Source: Methylobacterium sp. J-048 (GTDB lineage Bacteria; Pseudomonadota; Alphaproteobacteria; Rhizobiales; Beijerinckiaceae). Taken from it: a stretch of 64,000 nt of DNA. Each line of letters begins with the position of its first letter. Positions within the stretch are counted from its first letter, which is position 1. Under the pieces are notes generated by a model, which ran no database searches, was not told the DNA's origin, and was given only the letters and a program-made list of their open reading frames with translations. The stretch is from NCBI RefSeq assembly GCF_022829515.1, contig NZ_JAKSYL010000157.1:62001-126000 (forward strand), written 5' to 3'. Position numbers and translations under genes: made by a program. Below are positions 44,694 to 53,183 of the stretch, piece by piece.

Positions 44694-45554
44694 ATGACGG
44701 TCCTGGCCCTCGACTTCGAGACGGCCAACGAGCGGCGCGACAGCGCCTGCGCGGTGGGGCTCGCCTGGATCGCGGATGGGCGGATCGTGCGGCGGGAAAG
44801 CCACCTGATCCGGCCACCGGAGATGCGGTTCTCCCCGGGCAACATCCGGGTCCACGGCATCCTGCCGGCCAATGTCGCCGATCAGCCGGACTTCGCAGGC
44901 GTCATGGCGCCCTATCTCGACGACCTGACCAGCGGGTTGATCCTCGCGCACAACGCCAGCTTCGACATCGGCGTGCTGCGCGCCGGCCTGGCCCGGGCCG
45001 GCCTGCCGGTGCCGGCCCTGTCCTATCTCTGCACGGTCCAGATCGCCCGACGGGTGTTTCCGGCGCCGGAGGGCTGCGGCCTCGGCAAGGTCGCCCGGCG
45101 CCTCGGCATCCGCTTCGAGCACCACGATGCGGGCGAGGATGCCTATGCCTGCGCGGCCATCGCCCTGGCGGCCATGCGCGAGACCGAGACGCCGGACGTC
45201 CACGGCCTCGCCGCGGCGATCGGTGTCCCGGTCACCCGGGTGACGGGCGGACCGTCCCTCCCCCGCCGGGCTCCGGGGGCGATCAGCGACCGGGCGCTCG
45301 CCGCCTTCCCGGCCGCGCCCTCGGCGCTCAGCTTCGCGATCCGGGGCTCGACCGGCAACCGATACAGCGTCGTGCTGGAAGAGCGGCCCGGCGGCCCGCA
45401 GCTGCGCTGCACCTGCACGGCCGGCCGCTACGGCATGCGCTGCCGCCACGTGAAGGCGCTGGAGGTCGGCGACATCACCGATCTTCTGTCCGACAACGTC
45501 AACGACGTGGAGCTGCTTGCCCGGATGCTCGGCGCGAAGGTCCGCGTCGCTTGA
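44694..45554 (+). CDS. DEDD 3'-5' exonuclease with C-terminal SWIM zinc finger
   Basis: The 286-residue protein has a DnaQ-like exonuclease domain with ALDFETANERRD (Asp7/Glu9), ILAHNASFDIGVLR and the late HHDAGEDAYACAAIAL (Asp/His), a DEDDh set. A linker follows, then a SWIM-type zinc finger near residues 235-270 (RCTCTAGRYGMRCRHVKAL, pattern CxC-x8-CxH). Exonucleases of this ExoX/DNA polymerase III epsilon-like type act in repair. The SWIM finger probably adds DNA or protein binding; this combination is uncommon. It starts 70 bp after ligA, with possible co-transcription. Confidence 0.85.
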   Translation: MTVLALDFETANERRDSACAVGLAWIADGRIVRRESHLIRPPEMRFSPGNIRVHGILPANVADQPDFAGVMAPYLDDLTSGLILAHNASFDIGVLRAGLARAGLPVPALSYLCTVQIARRVFPAPEGCGLGKVARRLGIRFEHHDAGEDAYACAAIALAAMRETETPDVHGLAAAIGVPVTRVTGGPSLPRRAPGAISDRALAAFPAAPSALSFAIRGSTGNRYSVVLEERPGGPQLRCTCTAGRYGMRCRHVKALEVGDITDLLSDNVNDVELLARMLGAKVRVA

Positions 45555-45560
45555 CGAGGA

Positions 45561-46595
45561 TCAGGCTGCCGCGAGGCAGGTCCGGAACGCCGCGACCGCG
45601 CGCGCGACGTCGCTCGAACCGATATGCCGGTGCGTCACCAGCCGCAGGCACCGCTCACCCAGCGGGCGGGTCAGGATCCCGGCCGCTTCGAGATCGTCCA
45701 CCCAGCAGGCGCTGTCGCGGCCGGTCCCGGTGAGGTCGATCTGAACGATGTTGGTTTGCGGGTGGCTCGCCGAGAGGCGCGGGCCGAGCGTGTTCAGGCT
45801 GTCGCTGAGCTGGCGTGCCGTCGCATGATCCTCGGCGAGCCGGGCGCCCATCGCGGTCACCGCTTCCAGGCCGGCCGCCGCCAGGATCCCGATCTGGCGC
45901 TGCGTGCCGCCGAGCATCTTCCGGAGGCGCCGCGCCTCGGCGATCACGGCGGCGGGACCGGCAAGGATCGCGCCCGCGGGTGCGCTGAGGCCCTTCGACA
46001 GGCACAGGGACACCGTATCGACCTGCGCGGCGATCTCCGCAGGCGTCACTTCGAGATGCGCCGCCGCATTGAACAGGCGCGCGCCGTCGAGATGGACCGG
46101 GATGCCCCTCGTCCAGGCGAGGCCGGCCACCGCCGCCATGTGGAGCAGCGGCAGCACGGCGCCGCCCGCCGCATTGTGCGACGTTTCCAGCGCGACCATC
46201 GCGGTCCGGAGCGGGCTGGCGCCGGGCCGCAGAGCGTCTTCCAGTTGGTTGAGGTCCATGGCCCCGTCCGTGCCCGGGAGACCGAACAGGAAGGTGCCCG
46301 TGAAGGTCGCCGCGCCGCGCTCGGTGTTGACCATGTGGGCCCGCGCTTCGAGCAGGATCTGCTCGCTGCGCTGGACCTGCGCCAGGATCGCCAGCAGGTT
46401 CGCCATGGTGCAACTCGGCACGAACAGGCCGGCTTCCTTGCCGAGGATGTGGGCCGCGGTGACCTCCAGCGCGCGCGCGGTCGGGTCGCCTTCGAGCCCG
46501 TCATCGCCGAGCGGGGCCTCGCGCATGCGCTCGTACATCGCCTCGGTCGGACGCGTGACCGTATCGCTGCGCAAGTCGACCACGTCGGGCCGCAT
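45561..46595 (-). CDS. ltaE: L-threonine aldolase (low-specificity type)
   Basis: The product of about 344 residues begins MRPDVVDLRSDTVTRPTEAM, the N-terminal hallmark of beta-eliminating/threonine-aldolase PLP enzymes. It has GKEAGLFVPSCTMANLLA, ALETSHNAAGG, GIPVHLDGARLFNAA and the PLP lysine in VSLCLSKGLSAPAGA. It cleaves threonine and allo-threonine to glycine and acetaldehyde. The ATG at complement 46593-46595 is preferred for its GAGGA ribosome-binding site; ATGs at 46613 and 46616 are alternatives. Confidence 0.92.
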   Translation of the reverse strand: MRPDVVDLRSDTVTRPTEAMYERMREAPLGDDGLEGDPTARALEVTAAHILGKEAGLFVPSCTMANLLAILAQVQRSEQILLEARAHMVNTERGAATFTGTFLFGLPGTDGAMDLNQLEDALRPGASPLRTAMVALETSHNAAGGAVLPLLHMAAVAGLAWTRGIPVHLDGARLFNAAAHLEVTPAEIAAQVDTVSLCLSKGLSAPAGAILAGPAAVIAEARRLRKMLGGTQRQIGILAAAGLEAVTAMGARLAEDHATARQLSDSLNTLGPRLSASHPQTNIVQIDLTGTGRDSACWVDDLEAAGILTRPLGERCLRLVTHRHIGSSDVARAVAAFRTCLAAA

Positions 46596-46645
46596 ACCGG
46601 ATTCCTCGGGCATCATGATCTCGGACAAAAGGTGGGCAGGATCTA

Positions 46646-47557
46646 TCAATAATCGGCCTCGTCGCCGGAATCGGTCGGCTTGGCGAGCGCCCGCTTCAGC
46701 ACGTCGCTCATCGGCAGGTCGAGGTTGATGCCCTTCGGCGGCAGCGGCGACTGGAAGTACTTCGTGTAGAGTTGGGCGACGGTGCCGTCCTGGATCATCT
46801 CGATCACGGCCTTGTCGACCGCGGCCTTGAAATCTGGATCGTCCTTCGGCTCCAGGATGCCGTAGGGCGAGAATTCCAGCCCCTTATCGCCGATCTTGTA
46901 GTCCGATGGGTCCTTGGCGCCCGCCACGGTGGCATGGGCCAGGGCGTCGTCGTTGATCATGCCGGCGGCGCGCCCGCTGGCCAAGAGTAGAAACACCTCG
47001 CCGGTATCCTTGGCCGGCATGATCCGGAGATCGAGGTTGTCGCGCACGTTGATCCGTGTGGCGACCCGCTGGGTTTCGCCGCCGGCCTGAGCCGAGATTG
47101 CCTTCCCGCGGAAGGACGCGAGATCGTTCACGTCGAACGGCGTTTCCTTCCGCGCAGTCAGCACCACCTGCGCTACGAAGGTCGTCGGCGCGAAGGCGAC
47201 GAGCTTGTGCCGTTCCGGCAGGTTGCTCGCCGTGCCGCATTCGAGATCGATCGTGCCGTTGTTGATCAGCGGAATCCGGGTCGCGGACATCACCGGGACG
47301 TGGCGGACATCGAGCTTCGGCAGGCCGAGGGCGCGTTTCAGCTTCTCGGCGACGTGCTCGCATATCTCCACCGAATAGCCCATCGGCTTCGCGTTGCCGT
47401 CGAGGAAGCCGAATGGGGGCGACGCATCCGGAAATCCGAGGCTGATCTGCCCCAGGGACCGGAGCTTATCGAGACGTCCCGAACCTTCAGCGGACGACGA
47501 GGCAGTTGTTCCGACCGACAACAGGGAGGCCAGCAGCAACGGAATCCTGTTCAACAC
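46646..47557 (-). CDS. ABC transporter solute-binding protein (amino-acid type, family 3)
   Basis: The product of about 303 residues has a signal peptide (NRIPLLLASLLSVGTTASSSA) and the SBP_bac_3 fold with PPFGFLDGNAKPMGYSVEICE, the substrate-loop sequence TIDLECGTASNLPERH, and ASGRAAGMINDDALA. It probably binds an amino acid or related small acid in the periplasm. No ABC permease or ATPase gene is adjacent. The start is the GTG at complement 47555-47557, with GGAG 7 nt upstream. It is divergent from a LysR gene and 50 bp upstream of ltaE on the same strand. Confidence 0.87.
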   Translation of the reverse strand: MLNRIPLLLASLLSVGTTASSSAEGSGRLDKLRSLGQISLGFPDASPPFGFLDGNAKPMGYSVEICEHVAEKLKRALGLPKLDVRHVPVMSATRIPLINNGTIDLECGTASNLPERHKLVAFAPTTFVAQVVLTARKETPFDVNDLASFRGKAISAQAGGETQRVATRINVRDNLDLRIMPAKDTGEVFLLLASGRAAGMINDDALAHATVAGAKDPSDYKIGDKGLEFSPYGILEPKDDPDFKAAVDKAVIEMIQDGTVAQLYTKYFQSPLPPKGINLDLPMSDVLKRALAKPTDSGDEADY

Positions 47558-47717
47558 CCCTGCACTCCACTGGTGGACGCCGACCCAGATTCGCTTCAGC
47601 GAGGCCTGCACCGTGCGGGAGTCGAGCGTAGACTCCCCGGCTTGCCGGAGAATGTTTATCCTGCGTGCGCCGACCGGCGTCCAATTCCGATTTCCCTGCG
47701 GACCATGCGGATCTGAT

Positions 47718-48692
47718 ATGGCGCAGCGGCGCATGACCTTCCGGCATATCGAAGCGTTCCGCGCCGTGATGGCCGCAGGTTCGATGACCGAGGCGGCCCG
47801 GCAGCTCCACACTTCGCAGCCGCAGGTGAGCCGACTGATCGCCCAGCTCGAGGCAATGACTGGCCTGCCCCTGTTCGATCGCAGCGGCAGCCGCCTGTCG
47901 CCCTCGCTAGACGGCATGCGCTTCCACACCGAAGTCGACCGGGCCTTCGTGGGCCTGACCAGTCTGGAGGCGGCGGCCACCCGCATCCGCGCCTTCGGGG
48001 CCGAGCGGCTGCGGGTCGCCGCCATGCCACGGCTGGCCGGAGGCCTGCTCTCCCGCGCGGTGGCGCGCTTCAAGACCGCGCACCCGGACGTGATCGTAGC
48101 GATCCATTCCGGCGACGACGAGACCGTGAACAGGTGGGTGTCCAGCGGCTTCTGCGACGCCGCGCTGACGATGATCTACGGCGACGCCCCGGATTCCCGG
48201 CTCGAACACGTGCTGACGATGGATTGCGTCGCCGTCCTGCCGCCGGACCATCCGCTCGGCGCCCGCGCCAGTCTCAGGCCCGAGGATTTTCGCGGGTTCC
48301 CTTTCGTGGCCTCACCGCTCGCGAGTGCGCTACGCGCCCGGATCGATGCGGTGTTCCACACGGCGGGGGTCGAGATGACGATCACCGCGGAGGCCGGGCT
48401 CGGCTCCGCGATCTGCACTCTTGTCTCGGCCGGCCTCGGCGTCAGCCTGATGAACCCGCTGGCGGCCTACGAAGAGGCTAAGGTCTCGCCGATCCTGATC
48501 CGGCCGTTCGCGCCGGCTCTGCCGGTGCGGTTCGCGCTGCTGTTCCCGCCCGATCATACGCGGGGGCGACTGATGCGGGCGTTCGGCGCCTGTGCGCGGG
48601 CCATGATGCTGGAGGAACTCGCCCGTCTGCCGGGTGCCGCGGCGCAGGCCGTTCCCGAGGCGATCGGGAACGGCTCTCAGGCCTTGGTCTGA
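47718..48692 (+). CDS. LysR-family transcriptional regulator
   Basis: The product of about 324 residues has an N-terminal helix-turn-helix (GSMTEAARQLHTSQPQVSRL, then FDRSGSRLSPS) and a LysR substrate-binding domain (LRVAAMPRLAGGLL, VAVLPPDHPLGA, GLGVSLMNPLAA). The pattern resembles regulators of amino-acid catabolism. It is divergent from the orphan solute-binding protein, about 160 bp apart, which points to it as the control protein of that gene and possibly of ltaE. ATG 47718 is taken; ATG 47733 is possible. Confidence 0.88.
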   Translation: MAQRRMTFRHIEAFRAVMAAGSMTEAARQLHTSQPQVSRLIAQLEAMTGLPLFDRSGSRLSPSLDGMRFHTEVDRAFVGLTSLEAAATRIRAFGAERLRVAAMPRLAGGLLSRAVARFKTAHPDVIVAIHSGDDETVNRWVSSGFCDAALTMIYGDAPDSRLEHVLTMDCVAVLPPDHPLGARASLRPEDFRGFPFVASPLASALRARIDAVFHTAGVEMTITAEAGLGSAICTLVSAGLGVSLMNPLAAYEEAKVSPILIRPFAPALPVRFALLFPPDHTRGRLMRAFGACARAMMLEELARLPGAAAQAVPEAIGNGSQALV

Positions 48693-48709
48693 GGCGTCCG
48701 CCAAACCGA

Positions 48710-50908
48710 TCAGGCGGCGCGCTTCTGTTCTCCGTAGAAGGTCCCGCCCCGCTCGGCCATGGCCGCCAAGGTGTCGGGCACCCGGAAGCGGGGGCCGTGC
48801 TTGACCTCCAGGCCGCGAGCGAGCGCCACGAAGGACGCCGTGCCCATGAAGTCGATGTAGGACAGGGTGCCGCCGGTGAACGGTGCGAAGCCGAAGCCCA
48901 GGATCGAGCCGACATCGGCCTCTCGGGGATCGGTGACCACACCTTCGCCGACGGTGCGGGCGGCCTCCAGCGCCTGCACAACCAGGAGCCGCTGCTTCAA
49001 TTCGTTGAAGTCCACCGCCTCCGGGTCGAGACGGTTGGGCTGCAGCTCCGCCAGGCCCGGCCAGAGGCGCTTGGGCGCGCCCTCGGGATAATCGTAGAAG
49101 CCCTTGCGGTTCTTGCGCCCGAGCCGGCCTTGGCCCTCGACCAGGGCGGTGAGGATCGTTTTCTGGGCCGGATCGACCGCCCCCTCCCCCACCTGCGCCT
49201 CGGTGGCCTTGGCGATCTTGAGCACGAGGTCGAGGGCGACCTCGTCGTTGAGCGACAGCGGTCCGACCGGCATGCCGGCCTGGCGCCCGGCGCTCTCGAT
49301 CATCGCGGGCGGCACGCCCTCGGCTAGCATCTTGTGGCCTTCGAGGATGTAGGCGCCGACGCAGCGGTTGGCGAAGAAGCCGCGGGCGTCGTTCACGACG
49401 ATCGGGGTCTTCTTGATCAGCCGCACGTAGTCGAGGGCGGTGGCCAACGCCGCATCGCCCATGGCCTCGCCCTTGATGATCTCGACCAGCATCATCTTCT
49501 CGACGGGCGAGAAGAAGTGGATGCCAACGAACCGGTCCGGCCGCTGCGCGCTCTTCGCCAGGCCGGTGATCGGCAGCGTCGAGGTGTTGGAGGCGAAGAT
49601 CGTGTCGGGGCCGATCACCGCCTCGACCTTCTGGATCACCTCGGCCTTGACCTTCGGATCCTCGAACACCGCCTCGATCACGAGGTCGCATCCGCTGAGC
49701 GTGGCGTAATCCGCCGTGGTGGTGATCCGGCCGAGCAGTGCGTCGCGATCGGCGGTCTTGGCGCGGCCCTTGTTGATCTGGCCGGTGATCAGCGTGTGGG
49801 CGTAGGCCTTGCCCTTCTCGGCGGCCTCGATCGACTGGTCGACCAGCACCACTTCGAGTCCGGCCTGGGCGGTGACGTAGGCGACGCCGGCACCCATGAA
49901 GCCGGCGCCGATCACCCCGACCCGCCGCAAGTTGGTGGCCGGCACGTCCTTCGGCCGGCGGGCGCCCTTGTTCAACTCGCCCATGGAGATGAACAGCGTG
50001 CGGATCATCGCCGCCGCCTCCTTCGAGCGCAGGATATGCGCGAAGTAGCGGCTCTCGACCCGCAGGGCGAGGTCCATGGGCAGCTGCAAGCCCTCGTAGA
50101 CCGAAGCCAGGATCGCCTTGGCGGCCGGGTAATTGTTGTGGGTCTCCCGGCGGTAGATCGCGTTGGCGGGCGGCCAGATCATCATGCCGGCGGGCGAGTA
50201 GACCTTGCCGGAGGGCGCCTTGAACTTCGGCACGTCCCAGGGGGCGACCGCGGAGCCGCCCTCGCGGATCCAGGCCTTGGCGCGCTCAACGATCTCGGCC
50301 TGCGGCGCGACCGCGTGAACCAACCCCATGCCCTTGGCCATCGGGGCGCGGATCTGCTCGCCCTTGAACAGCATCTGGAGCGCGTCGCCGGTCTGCATCA
50401 GCCGGGCGACCCGCTGGGTGCCGCCGCCGCCCGGGAACAGCCCGACCTTGATCTCCGGCAGCCCGACCCGGGTCTTGGCATCGTCCGAGGCGACCCGGTG
50501 GTGGCAGGACAGGGCCAACTCGAAGGCGCCGCCCAGGCACAGGCCCTGGATCGCCGCGGCGAACGGCTTGCCGCAGGTCTCGAGCCGGCGGAACAGCAGC
50601 GAGAGCCGGCGCGACGCCTCGAAGAAGTGGCGCATGGCCACCTCCTCACCCTGCTCGGCTTTCAACTGCTCGTAGGCCCGGCCGAGCCCCTGCAGCATGG
50701 TGAGATCGGCCCCGCCGGAGAAATTGTCCTTGCCGGTGGCGATGACGCAGCCCTTGATCGCGGCGTCCGAGGCGACCTGCTCGATGATCTGCTCGAGCTG
50801 ATCCATCACCGCCTCGGTGATCACGTTCATCGACCGGCCGGGCATGTCCCAGGTCGCCACCGCGACGCCGTCGGCGTCGGTCTCGAAGCGGAAATCCGTC
50901 AGCGTCAT
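48710..50908 (-). CDS. fadJ: Fatty-acid oxidation multifunctional protein (enoyl-CoA hydratase / 3-hydroxyacyl-CoA dehydrogenase)
   Basis: The 732-residue protein has an N-terminal crotonase domain with the oxyanion-hole GGADLTMLQG and catalytic GLPEIKVGLFPGGGGTQ. An NAD-binding dehydrogenase domain follows (VGVIGAGFMGAGVAYV, SNTSTLPITGLA, HFFSPVEKMMLVE) and a C-terminal 3HCDH domain (GFFANRCVGAYI). It hydrates enoyl-CoA and oxidises 3-hydroxyacyl-CoA in beta-oxidation. The ATG is complement 50906-50908 with GGGAGGA 7 nt upstream. The thiolase gene lies further upstream on the same strand, separated by the DUF2059 gene. The gene name could also be fadB. Confidence 0.93.
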   Translation of the reverse strand: MTLTDFRFETDADGVAVATWDMPGRSMNVITEAVMDQLEQIIEQVASDAAIKGCVIATGKDNFSGGADLTMLQGLGRAYEQLKAEQGEEVAMRHFFEASRRLSLLFRRLETCGKPFAAAIQGLCLGGAFELALSCHHRVASDDAKTRVGLPEIKVGLFPGGGGTQRVARLMQTGDALQMLFKGEQIRAPMAKGMGLVHAVAPQAEIVERAKAWIREGGSAVAPWDVPKFKAPSGKVYSPAGMMIWPPANAIYRRETHNNYPAAKAILASVYEGLQLPMDLALRVESRYFAHILRSKEAAAMIRTLFISMGELNKGARRPKDVPATNLRRVGVIGAGFMGAGVAYVTAQAGLEVVLVDQSIEAAEKGKAYAHTLITGQINKGRAKTADRDALLGRITTTADYATLSGCDLVIEAVFEDPKVKAEVIQKVEAVIGPDTIFASNTSTLPITGLAKSAQRPDRFVGIHFFSPVEKMMLVEIIKGEAMGDAALATALDYVRLIKKTPIVVNDARGFFANRCVGAYILEGHKMLAEGVPPAMIESAGRQAGMPVGPLSLNDEVALDLVLKIAKATEAQVGEGAVDPAQKTILTALVEGQGRLGRKNRKGFYDYPEGAPKRLWPGLAELQPNRLDPEAVDFNELKQRLLVVQALEAARTVGEGVVTDPREADVGSILGFGFAPFTGGTLSYIDFMGTASFVALARGLEVKHGPRFRVPDTLAAMAERGGTFYGEQKRAA

Positions 50909-51121
50909 GGTGCCGTCCTCCCAGGATCTCGCCGTCGAACCGCCGGCGATCTTACGGTGCAGTTGCTTCGAGCGCCGCCGCGCCCGATCCGCCGGTTGGG
51001 GGGAACCGACGGACCCGGTACAGGGCGAAGGACACGGGCTGCCGGACTGATGCTGTTCCCGGCATCCGGTGCGGTTGGGTTTCGCCCCCCCGGGCGGCCG
51101 CGCGCGGGGGGGCGGCACGGG

Positions 51122-51646
51122 CTACTTCGGCGCCGGAGCGGGCGGGGCTATCGGCGGCGGGACCGGCGGCGCGCCGGTCTTGGGCGTGTTGTCGGTGGCC
51201 GCAGCCACCGCCAGCATGTTGAGCAGCTTGGTGACCGAGTTCTGCGAGATCGCCGTCACCGCGGAATTGGGATCGGCGTTCATCGTCTGGAACTTGAGGT
51301 AGGTCGGGTCGGCGTAGATCTCGTCCAGATGCTTCAGCTCGGCGAGCGTGAACTTCTGGGCGTATTCCTTCGACAGTCCCTCGACCATGATGCCGCGCTG
51401 TTTCTCGAACTCGTCGGTGAGTTCCTTGCGCACGGCCTCGGCGCGCGATTCCGGCATCGGCGCCACGGTCTTCTCCAGGGCGACGTTGAAGCCGGTCTGG
51501 AGGTTCTTGATCAGGGTCTTGTTCACGAGCGAGGTCGCCTCGGCGACGCGGTCCGACGCTTCGTCGGCGTGCGCAGCAAGCGGCAGGCTCAAGGAGACGC
51601 CCAGGCAGAGCGTCGCAATCAGGCGGTTCAAGGGCTCAACTCCCAT
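51122..51646 (-). CDS. DUF2059 domain exported protein
   Basis: The 174-residue protein has an N-terminal signal peptide (NRLIATLCLGVSLSLPLAAHA), a helical DUF2059 domain (RKELTDEFEKQRGIMVEG, YAQKFTLAELKHLDEIYADPTYLKF) and a Pro-rich C-terminal tail. The function of this periplasmic family is unknown. The ATG at complement 51644-51646 is listed. A TTG at 51629-51631 with GGGAG upstream would begin exactly at the signal peptide and may be the true start. It lies between thiolase and multifunctional-protein genes on the same strand. Confidence 0.8.
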   Translation of the reverse strand: MGVEPLNRLIATLCLGVSLSLPLAAHADEASDRVAEATSLVNKTLIKNLQTGFNVALEKTVAPMPESRAEAVRKELTDEFEKQRGIMVEGLSKEYAQKFTLAELKHLDEIYADPTYLKFQTMNADPNSAVTAISQNSVTKLLNMLAVAAATDNTPKTGAPPVPPPIAPPAPAPK

Positions 51647-51752
51647 CTTTTTATCGTTCGGCCCGGATTCGGGGCGATCGTCGCCCGGGCCTCTACCAGC
51701 GTTCCCGGGCTTTGGGGAGCGGCGGATGCCCGCCCCCGCGCCGCAGTGTCGT

Positions 51753-52961
51753 TCAGACCCGCTCGATGATCGTCGCGGTGCCCATGCCGGCGCCGATGCA
51801 GAGGGTCACCAGCGCGCGCTCCTTGCCGGTGCGCTCCAGCTCGTCGAGCGCCGTTCCGAGGATCATCGCGCCGGTCGCGCCCAGCGGATGGCCCAGCGCG
51901 ATCGCGCCGCCCGTGACGTTGACGATCTCGGGATCGAGATCGAACGCCTGGCAGAAGCGCAGGACCACGGCCGCGAAGGCCTCGTTCACCTCGAACAGGT
52001 CGATATCGGACAGGCTCAGGCCGGACCGAGCCAGGACCTTGCGGGTGACGTCGACCGGGCCGGTGAGCATCAAGGCCGGGTCCGAACCGATATTGGCGAA
52101 CGCCCGGATCCGCGCCCGCGGCCGCAGCCCGGCGGCGTCCCCGGCCGCCTTCGAGCCGATCAGCACGGCGGCAGCGCCGTCGACGATGCCCGACGAGTTG
52201 CCGGCATGGTGGACGTGGTTGACCGTCTCGACATCCGGATGCGCATCCGTCGCCACCGCGTCGAACCCGCCCATCTGGCCCATCTGGACGAAGGAGGCCT
52301 TCAGCCCGGCCAGCGACTGCATGTCGGTGCCCGGCCGCATATGCTCGTCGCGGTCGAGCAGCGTGATGCCGTTCACGTCGCGCACCGGCACCACGGAGCC
52401 GCCGAACAGCCCGTCCGCCCAGGACTTGGCCGAGCGCGCCTGCGAGCGGACCGCGTAGGCGTCGCAATCGTCCCGCGAGAAGCCGTACTTGGTGGCGATC
52501 AGGTCGGCCGAAACGCCCTGGGGCATGAAATACGACTTGATGGCGATCGCCGGATCGACCGACCACGCGCCCCCCGAGGCGCCGATGCCGATGCGGCTCA
52601 TCGATTCGACGCCGCCGCCCACCGCCATCGCGTGCTGGCCGCTCATCACCTGCGCGGCGGCGAAATTCACGGCGTCCAGGCCCGACGCGCAGAAGCGGTT
52701 GATCTGGATGCCCGGGACATGATCGCCGTAATCGGAGACCAGGGCCGCCGCGCGGGCGATGTCGCCCCCCGCCTCGCCGACCGGGTCGACGCACCCGAGG
52801 ATCACGTCGTCAACCAGCGCCGTGTCGAGGCCGGTGCGGTCCTTGAGCGCCCGCAGGGCCGTCTCGGCGAGGCGCAGGGCCGTCACCTCGTGCAGCGCGC
52901 CATCCGCCTTGCCACGGCCGCGCGGCGTGCGGACGTGATCGTAGATGAAGGCTTCGGGCAT
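51753..52961 (-). CDS. fadA: Acetyl-CoA C-acetyltransferase / 3-ketoacyl-CoA thiolase
   Basis: The 402-residue thiolase has the nucleophile Cys in QINRFCASGLDAVN (about residue 90), FEVNEAFAAVVL, the His in GGAIALGHPLGATGA, and the second Cys in TLCIGAGMG. It performs thiolytic cleavage of 3-ketoacyl-CoA, the last beta-oxidation step, and would supply FadJ products onward. The ATG at complement 52959-52961 (MPEAFIYDHVRTPRG) matches homologues; the longer open frame upstream is unconserved. Confidence 0.92.
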   Translation of the reverse strand: MPEAFIYDHVRTPRGRGKADGALHEVTALRLAETALRALKDRTGLDTALVDDVILGCVDPVGEAGGDIARAAALVSDYGDHVPGIQINRFCASGLDAVNFAAAQVMSGQHAMAVGGGVESMSRIGIGASGGAWSVDPAIAIKSYFMPQGVSADLIATKYGFSRDDCDAYAVRSQARSAKSWADGLFGGSVVPVRDVNGITLLDRDEHMRPGTDMQSLAGLKASFVQMGQMGGFDAVATDAHPDVETVNHVHHAGNSSGIVDGAAAVLIGSKAAGDAAGLRPRARIRAFANIGSDPALMLTGPVDVTRKVLARSGLSLSDIDLFEVNEAFAAVVLRFCQAFDLDPEIVNVTGGAIALGHPLGATGAMILGTALDELERTGKERALVTLCIGAGMGTATIIERV

Positions 52962-53106
52962 TGGCGTTCCCCAGCGTGTTCTTGCCTGTTGGCGACGCGG
53001 CCTTAGCGGGCCGACTCGCTGGGCGCCAGTCTGCCACGGCCGATACGCGTCGCACCATCCCGAGCCGCGGCAAAACGGTCGAGCTTGAAAGCCGCGCAAA
53101 ACAGAA

Positions 53107-53137
53107 CCGCGCCCGATCGGGGTTCGATCGGGCGCGG
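53107..53137 (-). terminator. Rho-independent terminator downstream of dnaA
   Basis: CCGCGCCCGATC (53107-53118) and GATCGGGCGCGG (53126-53137) form a perfect 12-bp stem with a 7-nt loop. On the minus strand it is followed by TTCTGTTTTG, a T-rich though broken tract. It lies 46 bp past the dnaA stop. Confidence 0.7.
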
Positions 53138-53183
53138 CTCACAACGTCGATTGGCGGTGGCGGCCTGGACCCCGTTCGGGGTC

